This document shows positions 10,211-21,830 of a stretch of 64,000 nucleotides of DNA, one piece after another (position 1 is the first letter of the stretch; each line of letters opens with the position of its first letter). The notes below the pieces were generated by a model that saw only the letters and a list, made by a program, of their open reading frames with translations, had not been told where the DNA came from and searched no databases. Position numbers and translations under genes: made by a program. This stretch comes from Combretum micranthum (lineage: Eukaryota; Streptophyta; Magnoliopsida; Myrtales; Combretaceae): the NCBI GenBank assembly GCA_024138025.1, contig JAMXBD010000055.1, positions 2,170,001 through 2,234,000 of the forward strand, written 5' to 3'.

Positions 10211-12866
10211 CAGGTAATGAGCTTGATGGTGAGATTTGTACTAAAATTATTTTGTTTATTACTTTTTAATCTGTCTAAAGCAATGGTTGCAAGTTATTTC
10301 CACTAGCAACCTACTATATTGAAAATCGCAGAACATTTTTGGCCAAGATTAGATTTTAAAAATAATGATGTTGTGTTGGAATATAGTTCATAATCAACCA
10401 TGATGTGGAGATATCTTAAGGACTACTACATATTTAAATTGATGTTTGCTATGAGTTTGTCTACATCATTCAGTGATAGTGTTACTCTTTGATTAGTGTA
10501 ACATTACTTTTGTAATATCAGGATAATTCATGTGTGGATTGGTTTTATATAGATTCTGTTACAAACTATTTGATATGTGGCATGCTTATATTGGTACATG
10601 TGGTTAATGCTAATTCCATGTGCTGTTTATGTGCCATTTGCCGTGCTGTTTGTGGTTAGGTTTATATAAATCCTGTTTGCACAAGTATTTTCCCTAGTTT
10701 CGACCAATTGGATGAATGCCTCTTGAGTGTATGTGTTAGGGGGAGTGTAAATGCCCAATCCTTTGAAGGGTGGTTGCTGTTAACTCAGTGGCTATATGGT
10801 TAATTTGATGTAGAGGATGGAATTCATGGTTACAAGAAGGCTTCAGATTGCAAACATGAAAATTTCCTATTTTTTTTTTGTTGTTATCTTAGATTATTAG
10901 GAATCATAGATTCGTAAAATCACATCCCTTTCACTTGATACTTTTTAAGTTTATGCTATCTTGCTTCTGAATGATCTTAGGCATTGGGCCTCTTGAGTTG
11001 CTGCTACTTTTCCCTTGACTTTGCTAAAGTTGTAGTCATGCTGTCTCTGTCACTTTTATTCATGTTATCTTATATCTTCTACTACTTTATTTTGCCTGTT
11101 TTCTTAAGGTCTATTTAATGTTTGGTTTTCAGATTCTTAGGATGCCTTCCGTTTGCAGCCATTGGAAAAACTAAATAATTATACCAGATTAGGTTGTGGC
11201 AACCAATTGGAAGTTCAGTAGTTTGCTTCATGGATGGATGCTGAAGATGCCCTTTTATGGTGGGAATGTATCAAGGGCATGTTTGGGGGGGCAATTCACA
11301 GCGCTGCCTCTAGTTTCTGCAAAAATGTGGAGGTGGAACAAGGGTTTTGAGATTGGATCAGTGCAAGATTAAATATGATGGAGAAAACATGACTTAAATT
11401 GTATGCCTACTAAATCATTTAGACATGTATACATTGCATATTTTTCACAATTGGGATATTTTATAATTCCATGTATAAGACCTTCCATTTTATGTGTTGA
11501 AATCTCGATTGTAGTGAGATTATTAGCCTTAGTCGTTTGAATGATAGATGGGATGGTTTTCAACCTTGGCTCAGTTGTATGATATTTCATATGTTCTGTA
11601 CATGGTAATATATGTGATTGCAGGAAGGAGATCTCATTTTAGGGGTCTGAACCTATTTGGATGGTGAAGTTGCGAGAGGAAACATTTGCTTCATATCGTG
11701 GACCTCTACGAGTATTATAAAACATTCCGCTATAGTGCTTCAGCAAATAGTTTATATACTAAAGAATACCTGACATTTTCTTATAATTACAAAACTTGCC
11801 ATGTCTATTTACTTGAACTATTATTTTAATTTATTGTTCATTCGTTATCTATATCTTTACATCAAGGAATTAAAGCCATATTTTAGCAAATATTATTTTA
11901 TTTTTTCTATTTTGTTCTAAATGTGATGTAACCAAACATATATAGGAGTAGGATTATTATCCTGTGTTTTCACTTTTTAGTAGTAGTGCAAATGAACGAA
12001 GCCGGTTTACAAGATTTTTACTCAAATTTAATTGAAGAATAGTTGAGTCGAGCTTGAACCAGTTAGGTAGTTGATTATGGCAAAAAATTAGGATACCTTT
12101 TGGCAGCTATTATTGCAGCATGAGAGCCATTGGCACGGAATGCAACCTATATCCCCTCCCGAAGTTGCCAGATTAGGAAATGATAAGCTCGAGACTTCCA
12201 AAAACTTGCAGACCTATGATGTAAAAAGTAGAGTTGATTTAGATGATAAAAAACAGGTGGCTGTGGAAAGTAACATGATATGCAACGGGTGTTTCTTTCA
12301 TGGAAAATGTTTCCTGAACATTTTTTGAAGTTTATTACAATTGAAACATTGTGGTTCTCTCATATTACTGCAAGAAATTCAAAGGATGCCAGCAGTGGCA
12401 TTAATAGTAAGTGATTGTGGAGCGCAACAACAGCATGTTGCCACTGGTGATGCTGGCTTATACCACAGAAAATACTAGAGGAACATGATAAATTGAAATC
12501 ACGTTTCAAATTTTCGATCAACAATCTCTTGATGGTTTGACAATCCAAAGGTTTTAACTATAGGAAATATCAAAGGAAGATCAGAAACCGTTTTTGTGTG
12601 AAGTAAACATGCCTAAATGAAAGAGGAATCATAAAATGGAGCAGATGTCAGTCCAGTATCTGATCATTCAATAGGTATTATAAATTCCAGAAAAATGATT
12701 TTTTACCATCAAATGACATTAGTAATGTAAACATAATTGAATGATATTTTGCAAATTGGATAATATTTTATATAAAAAATCCTAATTATAATATTATCCA
12801 TAGTTTATGATAATCTCTCGATGTTCAAACTAAATGCAATTATTTGTAGAAAACATAGAATGTGAT
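10211..12866. other. Mostly noncoding; unidentified coding-like patch at 12100-12560
   Basis: Downstream of the protease gene I find no recognisable gene up to about 12.1 kb. A plus-strand frame at 12113-12328 reads HESHWHGMQPISPPEVARLG and onward with ordinary amino-acid composition. About 100 nt later another frame contains EEHDKLKSRF. These look like pieces of a decayed or spliced gene, but I cannot name a family. The region at 11140-11400 has similar short protein-like patches broken by stops. Confidence 0.3.
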
Positions 12867-13392
12867 TAGCATCGTTGTATTTTATTTTAATAAATGCATA
12901 TATTACATGTTACTTTAATCATATATTTCCTTTTTTTGAAGTATTTTTATATTGTTTACTTTTGATCTTCTTAATTATTGTTTATGTATATAGTTTGATC
13001 CAGTAGTTACATCATGTTTTAAATTTTATTATATTGTTGTATCCAACTTTTACATATGCGATGTACGCCTGCATCTATTAGTAATTTTTATCTATTTTGT
13101 AATAAATTGATAAAAGAAAAAGAAAACACACGTTGTTATTTATTTAAATAAAATCAACAAATTTATGCCACCAGAAATAAATAAGTCGATTAATTAAGTT
13201 TGATAGTTAAAGAACGTTCTCCTATTTACAATTTAACCCATATGTTTTGTTAACTTTTGCTTTTAAGCACAAACACTTGATAGAAAACAACTATGAATAT
13301 ATGGAAATTGTCATGCATTCGGCAATTGAAGAAGAATCGCTTTTGTTTAAAATTTTGAGTGAATGATGCGATGAGCAGCAACAACAACAATA
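12867..13392. repeat. Segmental duplicate of 21299-21830
   Basis: From GTTGTATTTTATTTTAATAA onward the two regions match base for base over long runs, including AGTTTGATCCAGTAGTTAC, GTTGTATCCAACTTTTAC and GGAATTGAAGAAGAATCGCT-like text at 13320 and 21760. The homology starts abruptly at 21299, exactly where the truncated retroelement ends. No gene is recognised inside. Confidence 0.85.
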
Positions 13393-15708
13393 AATAGTTT
13401 GATAGAAGATTAAATCAGATAGTTCTTGACTTCTTCTTAGTGAATTAATTGCTTTGATTCTTTCTGAAGTTATTTCAACAAAGTTTTTGCGTTACTCTCT
13501 ATCTTAGCAGTATGCAAAATCCTGACTTGGATAAGAAGAGTAGCCTTCTGTCTATAGATGTTGGAAGTTGGCACCATCCTTTGGATCGTTTCCAAAGATT
13601 CGACAGCTGAAATTGAAGCATTATTTTCTTTAGTAATGGGATGGACTTGCAAATGGGTTTGGAAAGAGCCTAACGGTTTTTATAATATAAAAGAAGTCCA
13701 TTATTGATTTAAAATTGCCTATTTTCAATATAAAAGGGCTTAAGGCTCATTTTAGTCCACATAAGTCCTAATGAAGCCCAAATTAACCTAGGAAGACATT
13801 TTTAGAGTCTATTTTTCTCGCACAAGAAAATTGAATTAGCCCAAGAGTAAAATGAACTAGTCCAACGATTCTTGTTCCGAGCCTACCAAGCTAAATCTTC
13901 GTATGATATCCCTTATTGGACTTGGTCTTCTAAGCCCTATCACTAGTCTAGAAGACTGGCCTATGATATTAGATTGGGCCAAAAGACTAATTACCAAAAT
14001 GATCATCTACAATATATATATATGTATATATGAAAGGACTGCTGAATAATATAATTATATATTAATGTGATAAATTGAGACTTTCCAATCATGTTATATA
14101 TATGGCTACTATTATAAGAAAATATCAAAGGCATTAAAGTAATCTTCTTAATACAACATATATGGATTTTTACCTAATTATAAATTTTAGCTATTATAAA
14201 GGTGAAAACAATATGGATAGACAAAAAATCAAATAAAACCGATCCAAAGTGACAAACTCCTAGTAATTACATTCTAACACATTAATTATGGGGGGAAAAA
14301 AAAAGAGATGGCACTATTTTGTATTTAAAACATACAATTGGCAAAAGCAAAGGTAAAATTCACAAAGTTTATAATATAGATTTTTTTTCCCGACATATAT
14401 AACCATTTCAAAATCAAAATAAAAATCTGGCTCAAAAAATTTCAAAATAAAAAATCTAATGGTAGTCTAAGAGGTTTTAAATGGCAGTATGTATCTCTTA
14501 GATTTGTAAATTTTCCATTTTCATGCTTTTTTGGTTGGTACATGTGAATATCATTTATGCAATCAATAATGAACTAAAAATTTAAAATTAATTACCTAAA
14601 AAATGCAGTTTTGAATCTTGAATGACCTTAGTCGATTGGTTGCATCGCGTGATGATAATAAAAAAAAATGAATTTGCAATCAAAACAATGCAAATCACAT
14701 AACTAATAAGTAGAATAGGTGATTAGACCAGTTTATTCAAAGAAAAAAAAACTCTTTAATCCCACCCTTATAAAATTTAGAAATGAGTAAGCCAAACACC
14801 GATCTAACGTCAAAACTTCGAACATGGATCTAAAGAAATACAAGAAAAAATAAATAAATAGAACGTCAACATTGGTGTCGAATTGATACAGCTGAACAAA
14901 GTAAAATATAATAAAATAAAGTAACAAATTACTAGTTATGCTTGTCAATGGAGGAGAGAGGAGATGGATGTTGCAATGCTTGTCAATGTCAAATAGCAGT
15001 TATGCACTGCATGCATAATAACTTATGAAATGGTAGTAAAAGCATTGCACACACATAGCATGATAGAACTACATGGAATAATTGTGCATGTGCTTACTCC
15101 ACAACGCTGTACAACATGTAAGGAGAGGCACGAAATAACCTGTAGACTGTCAGATTAAATTTGAAAAATTGTAAATTAAAAATTATATTTATAGTAGACA
15201 TAAAAGAAGAAAAAAATCCTTTTAGCTTTAATAATATAGATGTAGTGTTTATTATATTTGTATGTTTTTCTTTAAATTAATAACATTTTCTATGAAAATA
15301 ACAAGCAAACAAATGACATGAGTTTTAATTTTAACAAGGCGGCTGCAAGGAGTGACATGTAATGATACACTAGGGATGAGGAGCTCAGAAGACAATATCA
15401 TTTGCCCACAGTGGAAACATAAATGCAAAGTTTAAACATAAGGGATCAAGGTGCAAATATGATAAATTTTGAGGTGTGTTTACAATTTACCCATATTATT
15501 TAATTAAAGTAATTTTCGTTAACCAATAAGTAGTTAGCACACATAAATGATGATTGAAAAGAAAAATTGGAAAAAAAAAGTTAATAACTCAAATATAATA
15601 AAATTAACAACTATAAAAAATAATAATAAAAAAGCAATAGTATGCTCATATGAGGAAATAACTATTTATTTCTTCCTTATTCTAAGTAAAGCTATTATTA
15701 CGGTATTT
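13393..15708. other. Noncoding A+T-rich stretch
   Basis: No gene was identified. Short frames (for example 14733-14948 on the minus strand, 15547-15732 on the plus strand) are low-complexity. The segment around 15200-15300 (CTTTAATAATATAGATGT, then ATGTTTTTCTTTAAATTAAT) recurs at 43340-43445, so the two probably share the edge of a dispersed element. Confidence 0.5.
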
Positions 15709-17644
15709 CACTACAAGAAATTTTGGCTTTAGAGACAAAAAATTCTGTCTCTGAAAGTGAAAAATCTGTCTCTAAAGACTTTCAGAGACAGAATTTCCGT
15801 CGCAAATTCTGTTTCAAAAATCATCGTCGCTAATTCTTTTAGAGACAGATTTATTTTCCGTCGCAAATTTGCTACGGAATTTCTGTCGCAATTTGTCTCT
15901 GTTTTATAATTAGTTATTTTTAAATATCCAATTATAAATATTAAATAAAATTATTCCGTCGCAAATTTGTCTCTGATTCTAAACAAATTATTAAAAAAAT
16001 ACACATTTTACCTCTTATTTCCTTCCATGAGGTCACCCATCATAGAATGCTACATACTAAGCACACTTAACATTGAAGTTTCACAAGCACTAAACCGATA
16101 AACCAATTCATATCTTCATGAGTAAAGTTCACTACTGTTTATTTAAGAGATACCACAATTTACAATATAAACTATAAAACATTTTATATATCTTTTATAG
16201 TTTATTTTTATTTATATATTTCACGTTACATATTTATTAAGGATTTTTCATAAATATTTATTGAAATAGTATATAATATTAATATATACAATGTTTACAT
16301 TTTTAATAATTATTTTAAATTATATATTTATTATAAACATATAATATTTTCAGTAGTATATTATAATTTTTTTTCCAAATATGATATTATTATTAAAAAA
16401 TATTATATATTATGTAAATATAAATAATGTTACATATAAATTTATATATATATTTAATGATATATATAATTATACTTTTTACATTAGTTATTTAATATTT
16501 TATATTAAATTAATAAATTGTATATTTTTAATTAATGTGTTTATTTTTTATTTCATTTTTGTTGCACTTAATAAATTATAATATAATGTAAACAATATAA
16601 AAATATTTTTTCATTATTATATTAATAAAATAATATATAATACCAATTTAAATATATTTAACTAATTATTATATATGACATATTTATTACTTAAATATAC
16701 TATATTTTAATAGTATATTATTTTTTCCGAAATATGTTATTATATTTTAAATAAAATATTATATAAATATAAATTATGTAATATATATAATAAATTTTTT
16801 TATATTAAAAAATATATGAATAGTCATAATAAATATATAATAAAAAATTATAAATAATATGAAATATATATTTTTTTTATTAATATATTATTTATAATTT
16901 GCATATGTTTAAATATACTAAGTTTACATTTTATATTAATTATTTTATTTTACATATATAATTATTGAAATATACTTTATTTTTAATTATATTTATGATA
17001 TTACTTGCATATAACATATTATATTATTATTATACACTATTTTATTAAGTTGTATAATTTGAGTTTTTATATAAGTTATTATGTTAAAGAATATAAATAA
17101 GATATAAATATAATATTTATGTTTTAAGTACTATTTTTAATTTATACTTTATTTATATAAATATGTAATAATGTTAAATATATTATAAATATAAATATAT
17201 ATATTAGTTTAAATAACAAATGATTATACATATTATAGTTATTATATATAAATTAATTTACAAATATAATATATGTCCTTATTATATAATGACATTTATA
17301 TATATCATATTAGATATGTATAATTTAAAATAAATTTTAAACATAATTATTTATATATACATATATAATAATTAGTTTAAACAAATTTGCAAAGAATTTA
17401 AAAAAATAGAAATTGGTGCTAAAATAATTTATTTCCCTCTAAAATCAGAGACAAATTTGCAACAGAAAATTTTCGTCGCAAATCAATGTTAATCCGTCGC
17501 AAATTCTTCGTAAAAGCATATAAAAATTAGAAGATTATTCATAATTCATGTCATCGCAAATCCCGCAAATCTGTCTCTAATTCATTTTTTAGAGACAGAA
17601 ATTTTCCGTCGCAAATTTTTTTCTCTAAAGCTAGTTTTCTAGTG
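15709..17644. mobile_element. Nonautonomous CACTA element 1, 1936 bp
   Basis: The element begins CACTACAAGAAA and ends TTTTCTAGTG, giving CACTA...TAGTG termini, flanked by the 3-bp target duplication TTT (15706-15708 and 17645-17647). Both ends carry repeated AGAGACAGA and TCCGTCGCAAAT motifs within about 250 bp of the termini, the arrangement bound by transposase in En/Spm elements. The core (16150-17400) is almost pure A/T, and its short open frames are compositional accidents. There is no transposase gene, so it depends on a helper. A larger relative in opposite orientation lies at 47465-53849 and is collinear with this copy. Confidence 0.92.
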
Positions 17645-18674
17645 TTTAGTTATATTTCAAACACTGAGAACAATGCAAAATAATTAAGAGTAATTCATAT
17701 CTTTATACACACAAATTGCTATTGAAATTTATAATTATCATTTATACAATCATCTTTCCAAGGCTTTAGGTCATTAGATAATATATATATATATATTTAC
17801 CTTCAAAATTTACTTGCTTAATTCTATATCAACTAAATGTTATAACTAATGTGTAAAGTTATTACAACTCTAATACGTTGCTACTGATTGAAATTTGATT
17901 TTCCTTTTATTTCATTCTACGAAATAAACAAGTTATTAATGTGAACATTCTCCCATGTAAGAAAAGAAAGGAAGAAGAATTATGCTAATATGAATATGTC
18001 GTAATTGAGATTTAAAAATAATAAATAAAAATGGGAATTGAAAAAAATCTAAATGGAGAGGAAAAAAATTCTCATAATGTCATTTGTCTATTTTAAATTC
18101 TAAAGAATTTAATGTAGTAAGATTTGAAATTATTAGTATCATTTATCTCGACTTGTGCTAGATCAAAAAGTGATAGTTTATATTTTCTCGATTAAGTGCC
18201 TAATACCAACCATATAAATTAGTAAAAACGATCTATTTACATTTCCCATAGGTATCCAATGCAACATCTGATGCATCCATGATGAGTTAAGACTTAGGAA
18301 TGACTACACGAATAATAATACCTTGTAGCGTGGAAATAAATAATATTTAAACTAATCATACTAACTACCATTGGACCATTTCATATAATATATATCCAAA
18401 TCTAATTTGCTAGGCGACTCTGTCAATTTCTTCCACTGTTTTTTCGAGTCTTTATGCTAATATGAATATGTAATAATTGATTCTACCTTGACAAACTAAA
18501 TATAGTAAATTCTAATTAATTAGCATCCATAAATTAGCATCATCAACATGTTATCAATATCAAGGTCTCGATTGCCTCGACTTTTCTTAGTAAAGAAGAC
18601 TTACCTAATGATAGTTTGATAATACTACAATGCATGTTTTCATATAGATTAATCTATATCTATAATCCTACTTT

Positions 18675-18849
18675 GAGTAATTTTAGTCAAGAAGAGTGCC
18701 ACATGCAACTTGACCTCTTCCTCCTTGCAAAGTACAGATGATGATACTGGATAATACCAATGTACAACATAGTTGCAAACATATGCCATATAAACATCAA
18801 AACCCTTTCTTGCTTGGACTTCATAAAGTTCTTCACTAGGATGAGAGGC
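18675..18849 (-). other. Exon-like segment conserved beside cystatin-like copy B
   Basis: The minus-strand frame starting ASHPSEELYEVQARKGF and ending near KLHVALFLTKIT is open for 58 codons. It contains a Cys-Asn-Tyr and Trp-Tyr-Tyr-Pro stretch. This is the best-preserved of three relatives (others at 2829-2999 and 55670-55850). No clear splice acceptor remains in this copy. I do not recognise the domain. Conservation of a readable frame hints that the ancestor encoded protein. Confidence 0.35.
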
Positions 18850-19527
18850 AGGTTAATCCAGATTAACCTTTTATAAAAACCCATCATATATAAAACTAAT
18901 CGTTTATTTAATCATTAAGAACTACAAATAAAGCAGAAGCGTACCTAAATTCATAGCAATCAATGACTTTAAAGTTGTGATTGGTCTTCTAATCAACATG
19001 TTTTTCTTGAGAGATCCTTTTAATTTTCTCTCTGCACTCTCTAATGATGGGATCAAAAGAAATTAGAAAAAAATTGTACGTGTAACCTGGGGACCATAAC
19101 CACTATTTATAGAGATAACCCTGTGTTATCTTTTAGTATTTTATTTTAGCCAATCATAAAACTAGAAATTACCCCATAAAGTATCTACACATAAAAGGCC
19201 ATACCCTATTAGATACATCAACATAAAACTCAAATCTTATTGATCAGTTCACCACACAAAAATCAATTGACTAATATCTTCAGAACCTTGTCCAGTCCAA
19301 GCATGATGATAATAATAAAAAGAAAGAAAAAAAGCTTGTGTGTATATCATATACATGGAACATTCATAACATTATATACTTAATCAGCATCAACCAACAC
19401 AGATTCAAGCATTCATGTCTCATTTTGACTAATACTAGATAGTAAAGTAGATAAGAATCATTATATATTTAGTCTAGGTAAATTAAAAAAAGAAGTAAGA
19501 ACAAAATAAATTACATGAATTTGCCCT

Positions 19528-19950
19528 CTAGGAAGAGGAGGAAGCAACTGGGAACTGTTTACGCCTGAAAACCTCGATACGGATGTCATCTTGTTTAATA
19601 CCTTTTAAATACACATTACAGTACACCTTTGGCTTTGGATCATCATTTTGGTGTCGTTTTGGCATCATTTTCAAACCAAACAGATACTTGAACCGATACA
19701 GATATGATATTGAAGAAAAATCAATAGTTTTTACTTATTAATTGACTAAATCAAACGGATACCGAATTGATGCTGATTCGATACAGATAAAAGTATGACA
19801 AACGTAACTAGTACACCTGTGGCTTTGGGTCATCCTTCTCCTTCACATCCTTGGCCTCGGATGTGATATAATACCTAATCCCACCTACAACTTGACTATT
19901 TGCCTTAATAATTCTCACGAATTTCAGTTCCTCACAAATTAAATTTAAAA
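19528..19950 (-). pseudogene. Cystatin-like copy B, last exon only, split by an insert
   Basis: Only the final coding part remains. From about 19946 the minus strand reads CEELKFVRIIKANS, then QVVGG (19894-19880, a perfect QxVxG cystatin loop), then GIRYYITSEAKDV. After Pro-Gln-Val-Tyr a 190-nt insert interrupts. Beyond it (from 19626) the frame resumes as VYCNVYLKGIKQDDIRIEV and stops at 19530-19528. This aligns with the C-terminal half of gene A. The splice acceptor seen in A (AAAG|GG) is changed to AATTTG. Exons 1 and 2 are missing because a retroelement LTR begins at 20000. The copy cannot be expressed as a full protein. Its value is that it shows the intact inhibitory motif of the family. 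Confidence 0.78.
19621..19834. repeat. 24-bp direct repeats flanking the insert in copy B
   Basis: GTACACCTTTGGCTTTGG and onward (19621-19644) and GTACACCTGTGGCTTTGG and onward (19811-19834) are 24-bp repeats with two differences. They bracket 166 bp of unrelated sequence. The same arrangement occurs in copy D at 56641-56664 and 56840-56863, while gene A and copy C have a single uninterrupted copy. On the coding strand each repeat contains AG|GTGTAC, so both a donor and an acceptor are present. Confidence 0.85.
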
Positions 19951-19999
19951 AAAGAAAAAATTATCATTGAACCCAACCTCGAATAATTAAATAAGTAGT

Positions 20000-21298
20000 T
20001 GTAAATGGGCTTAAAAATATATAATATTATTTATTTATTTAAACTTGACTCATGGGCTGAGTGACAAGGTCTGATGAATCCAGTTCAATTATTTGGATGG
20101 CTTGAGGAGATTTGGCTTAGTGGGGTTGGAACAGGGATTGTTAGACCGGTCCACTACATTCAACCTTTCTTAGGTAGGCTCATGCACACACAGAAGATGA
20201 CTGTTGGTTTTGGCCTATGAGGAGCTCATTCAGGATAAACATGAATTGAGCTTACTCCATCTCACCTGTTAATCATTGAGGTGATCAGACGGTCGTCATT
20301 TATGCCAAGTGTTTATAAATACTCAGTTATCCTCCTCATTTGCAACTTTAGGAGAGAGAAGACAAACAACAATTTATAAAGGAGGTTCTATTTAGGAAGA
20401 TCAAATAAGGCAACTCAAGTGATTTCTACTCCAATTGCTCAAGAACTGTAAGGTTGACCCGCAAGGTCTACTCAAGCTCCTTTACTTACCACTTGTGCAT
20501 TGGAGACACTAAGATTACACGTTCCTCCTCCCCTGTCATTCTCTCCAAGCCATCCCCTCATCAAGTGTCATTTCCTCAGTAGCACTTCAAAGTCACGTGC
20601 TAGACGTAGGATCTACGCGACGCATGCGTGACCGCTATCAACAAAAACCCTACATCTACATTTTTGGCGACTCCATTAGGGAATTGAGGATTTTGACAGA
20701 GTCGTGATGGCACCTCCAAGAAGAAAGCCAAGTAACATTGACGACAACGTGAATCAAGACGTTAGTAACCCTAACCCTAATACTATTAATCTAGACATGC
20801 TAGCATTAGAAGATGCCAACCTCAATGTCAACGTTAATCCTATTGTGGCATGCAAGGCATCATTGTTGACAACGCACAAGTAATGCATGCTATACAAGAA
20901 AGCAATGCAGAGATGACGCGAACCATTTAAGAGAATATTGGGCTCTAAACCAGTTCTTGACTGCACTCACTAGTCTCATACCAAGGATGGCTACTAATGC
21001 TAATGCATTCTAAGTTGCAGTCTTACTAGGCCCCATCCCAGTTACGCAGCAAAGTACCCCTTCCTTATCCCAGCCTGCCACCTCTCCTACCATTCAGACA
21101 AATATGCCTCGAGGGATAAATGTGCAAACCCCATCACCACAGGTTTTAGTTGAGCAGCAACCAGCCTCTGAAGCAGATAATACAAGATCTCAACTTGGCC
21201 AGTCGTCGTCCTCACATGAGCACTCTCGTGCCAACCTGAGTGAGATCACTCCCTCGCCTAATTCTAATCTTCCTCAAGTATCAACTCCTCCAACTTAG
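20000..21298 (+). mobile_element. Truncated Ty3/gypsy element (Tat/Ogre-like): LTR, primer site, start of gag
   Basis: A 661-bp TG...CA segment (20000-20660) is followed after three bases by TTGGCGACTCCATTAGGG. This matches the primer-binding/leader sequence typical of Tat/Ogre-type plant elements. A start codon at 20707 opens MAPPRRKPSNIDDNVNQ. After stops and frameshifts a Ser/Pro/Gln-rich stretch is readable at 21104-21298. Everything after that is missing: at 21299 the sequence switches abruptly to the duplicate of 12867-13392. No 3' LTR is present. Insertion removed or displaced the 5' exons of cystatin-like copy B. The lineage assignment rests mainly on the leader motif. Confidence 0.62.
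20664..20682 (+). other. Retroelement primer-binding site
   Basis: TTGGCGACTCCATTAGGG lies directly after the terminal CA of the LTR at 20660. This is the usual position for the tRNA primer site and carries the motif common in Tat/Ogre-type plant retroelements. Confidence 0.6.
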
Positions 21299-21830
21299 CA
21301 TAGTTGTATTTTATTTTAATAAATGCATATATTACATGTTACTTTAATCATATATTTCTTTTTTTTATTAAGTATTTTTTATATTGTTTACTTTTTATCT
21401 TCCTAATTATTGTTTATATATCTAGTTTGATCCAGTAGTTACATCATGTTTTAAATTTCATTATATTGTTGTATCCAACTTTTACGTATGCGATGTAGGC
21501 CTACATCTATTAGTAATTTTTATCTATTTTGTAATAAATTGATAAAAGAAAACACACGATGTTATTGATTTGAAAAAAAAAAGGGAAAATCAATAAATTT
21601 ATGACACCAGAAATAAATAAATTGATTAATTAATTTTGATAGTTAAAGTTCATCCTATTTACATTTTAACTCATATATTTTATTAACTTCTGCTTTGAAG
21701 AACAAACACTTGACAGAAAACAACTATGAATATATGGAAAGTGTTATGCATTCGGTAATTGAAGAAGAATCGCTTTTGTTTAAGATATTGAGTGAACGAT
21801 GAGATGAGCAACAACAATAACAAATTAATA
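21299..21830. repeat. Segmental duplicate of 12867-13392
   Basis: This stretch is collinear with the region 2.6 kb downstream of the protease gene, starting at TAGCATAGTTGTATTTTAT. It is noncoding. Its sharp left junction with the truncated retroelement marks a rearrangement breakpoint. Confidence 0.85.

Larger units (their letters stand above)
17980..19998. repeat. Segmental duplicate of about 54890-57060
   Basis: The regions are collinear: TTCTCATAATGTCATTTGTC (18070), the CAATGCAACATCTGATGCA area (18255), CCTTGTAGCGTGGAAATAAA (18320), CTCGATTGCCTC (18565), the exon-like block, and the cystatin-like exon. The homology stops at about 19998, where TGTAAATGGG of a retroelement LTR begins. Many single-base and small indel differences show that the duplication is old. 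Confidence 0.8.

Noticed and set aside
16381..16581. Open frame of 66 codons in the core of CACTA element 1 (and 48636-49094 in element 2)
   Set aside because: The composition is almost only Ile, Tyr, Phe, Leu and Asn, as expected from pure A/T sequence. No family resemblance was seen.
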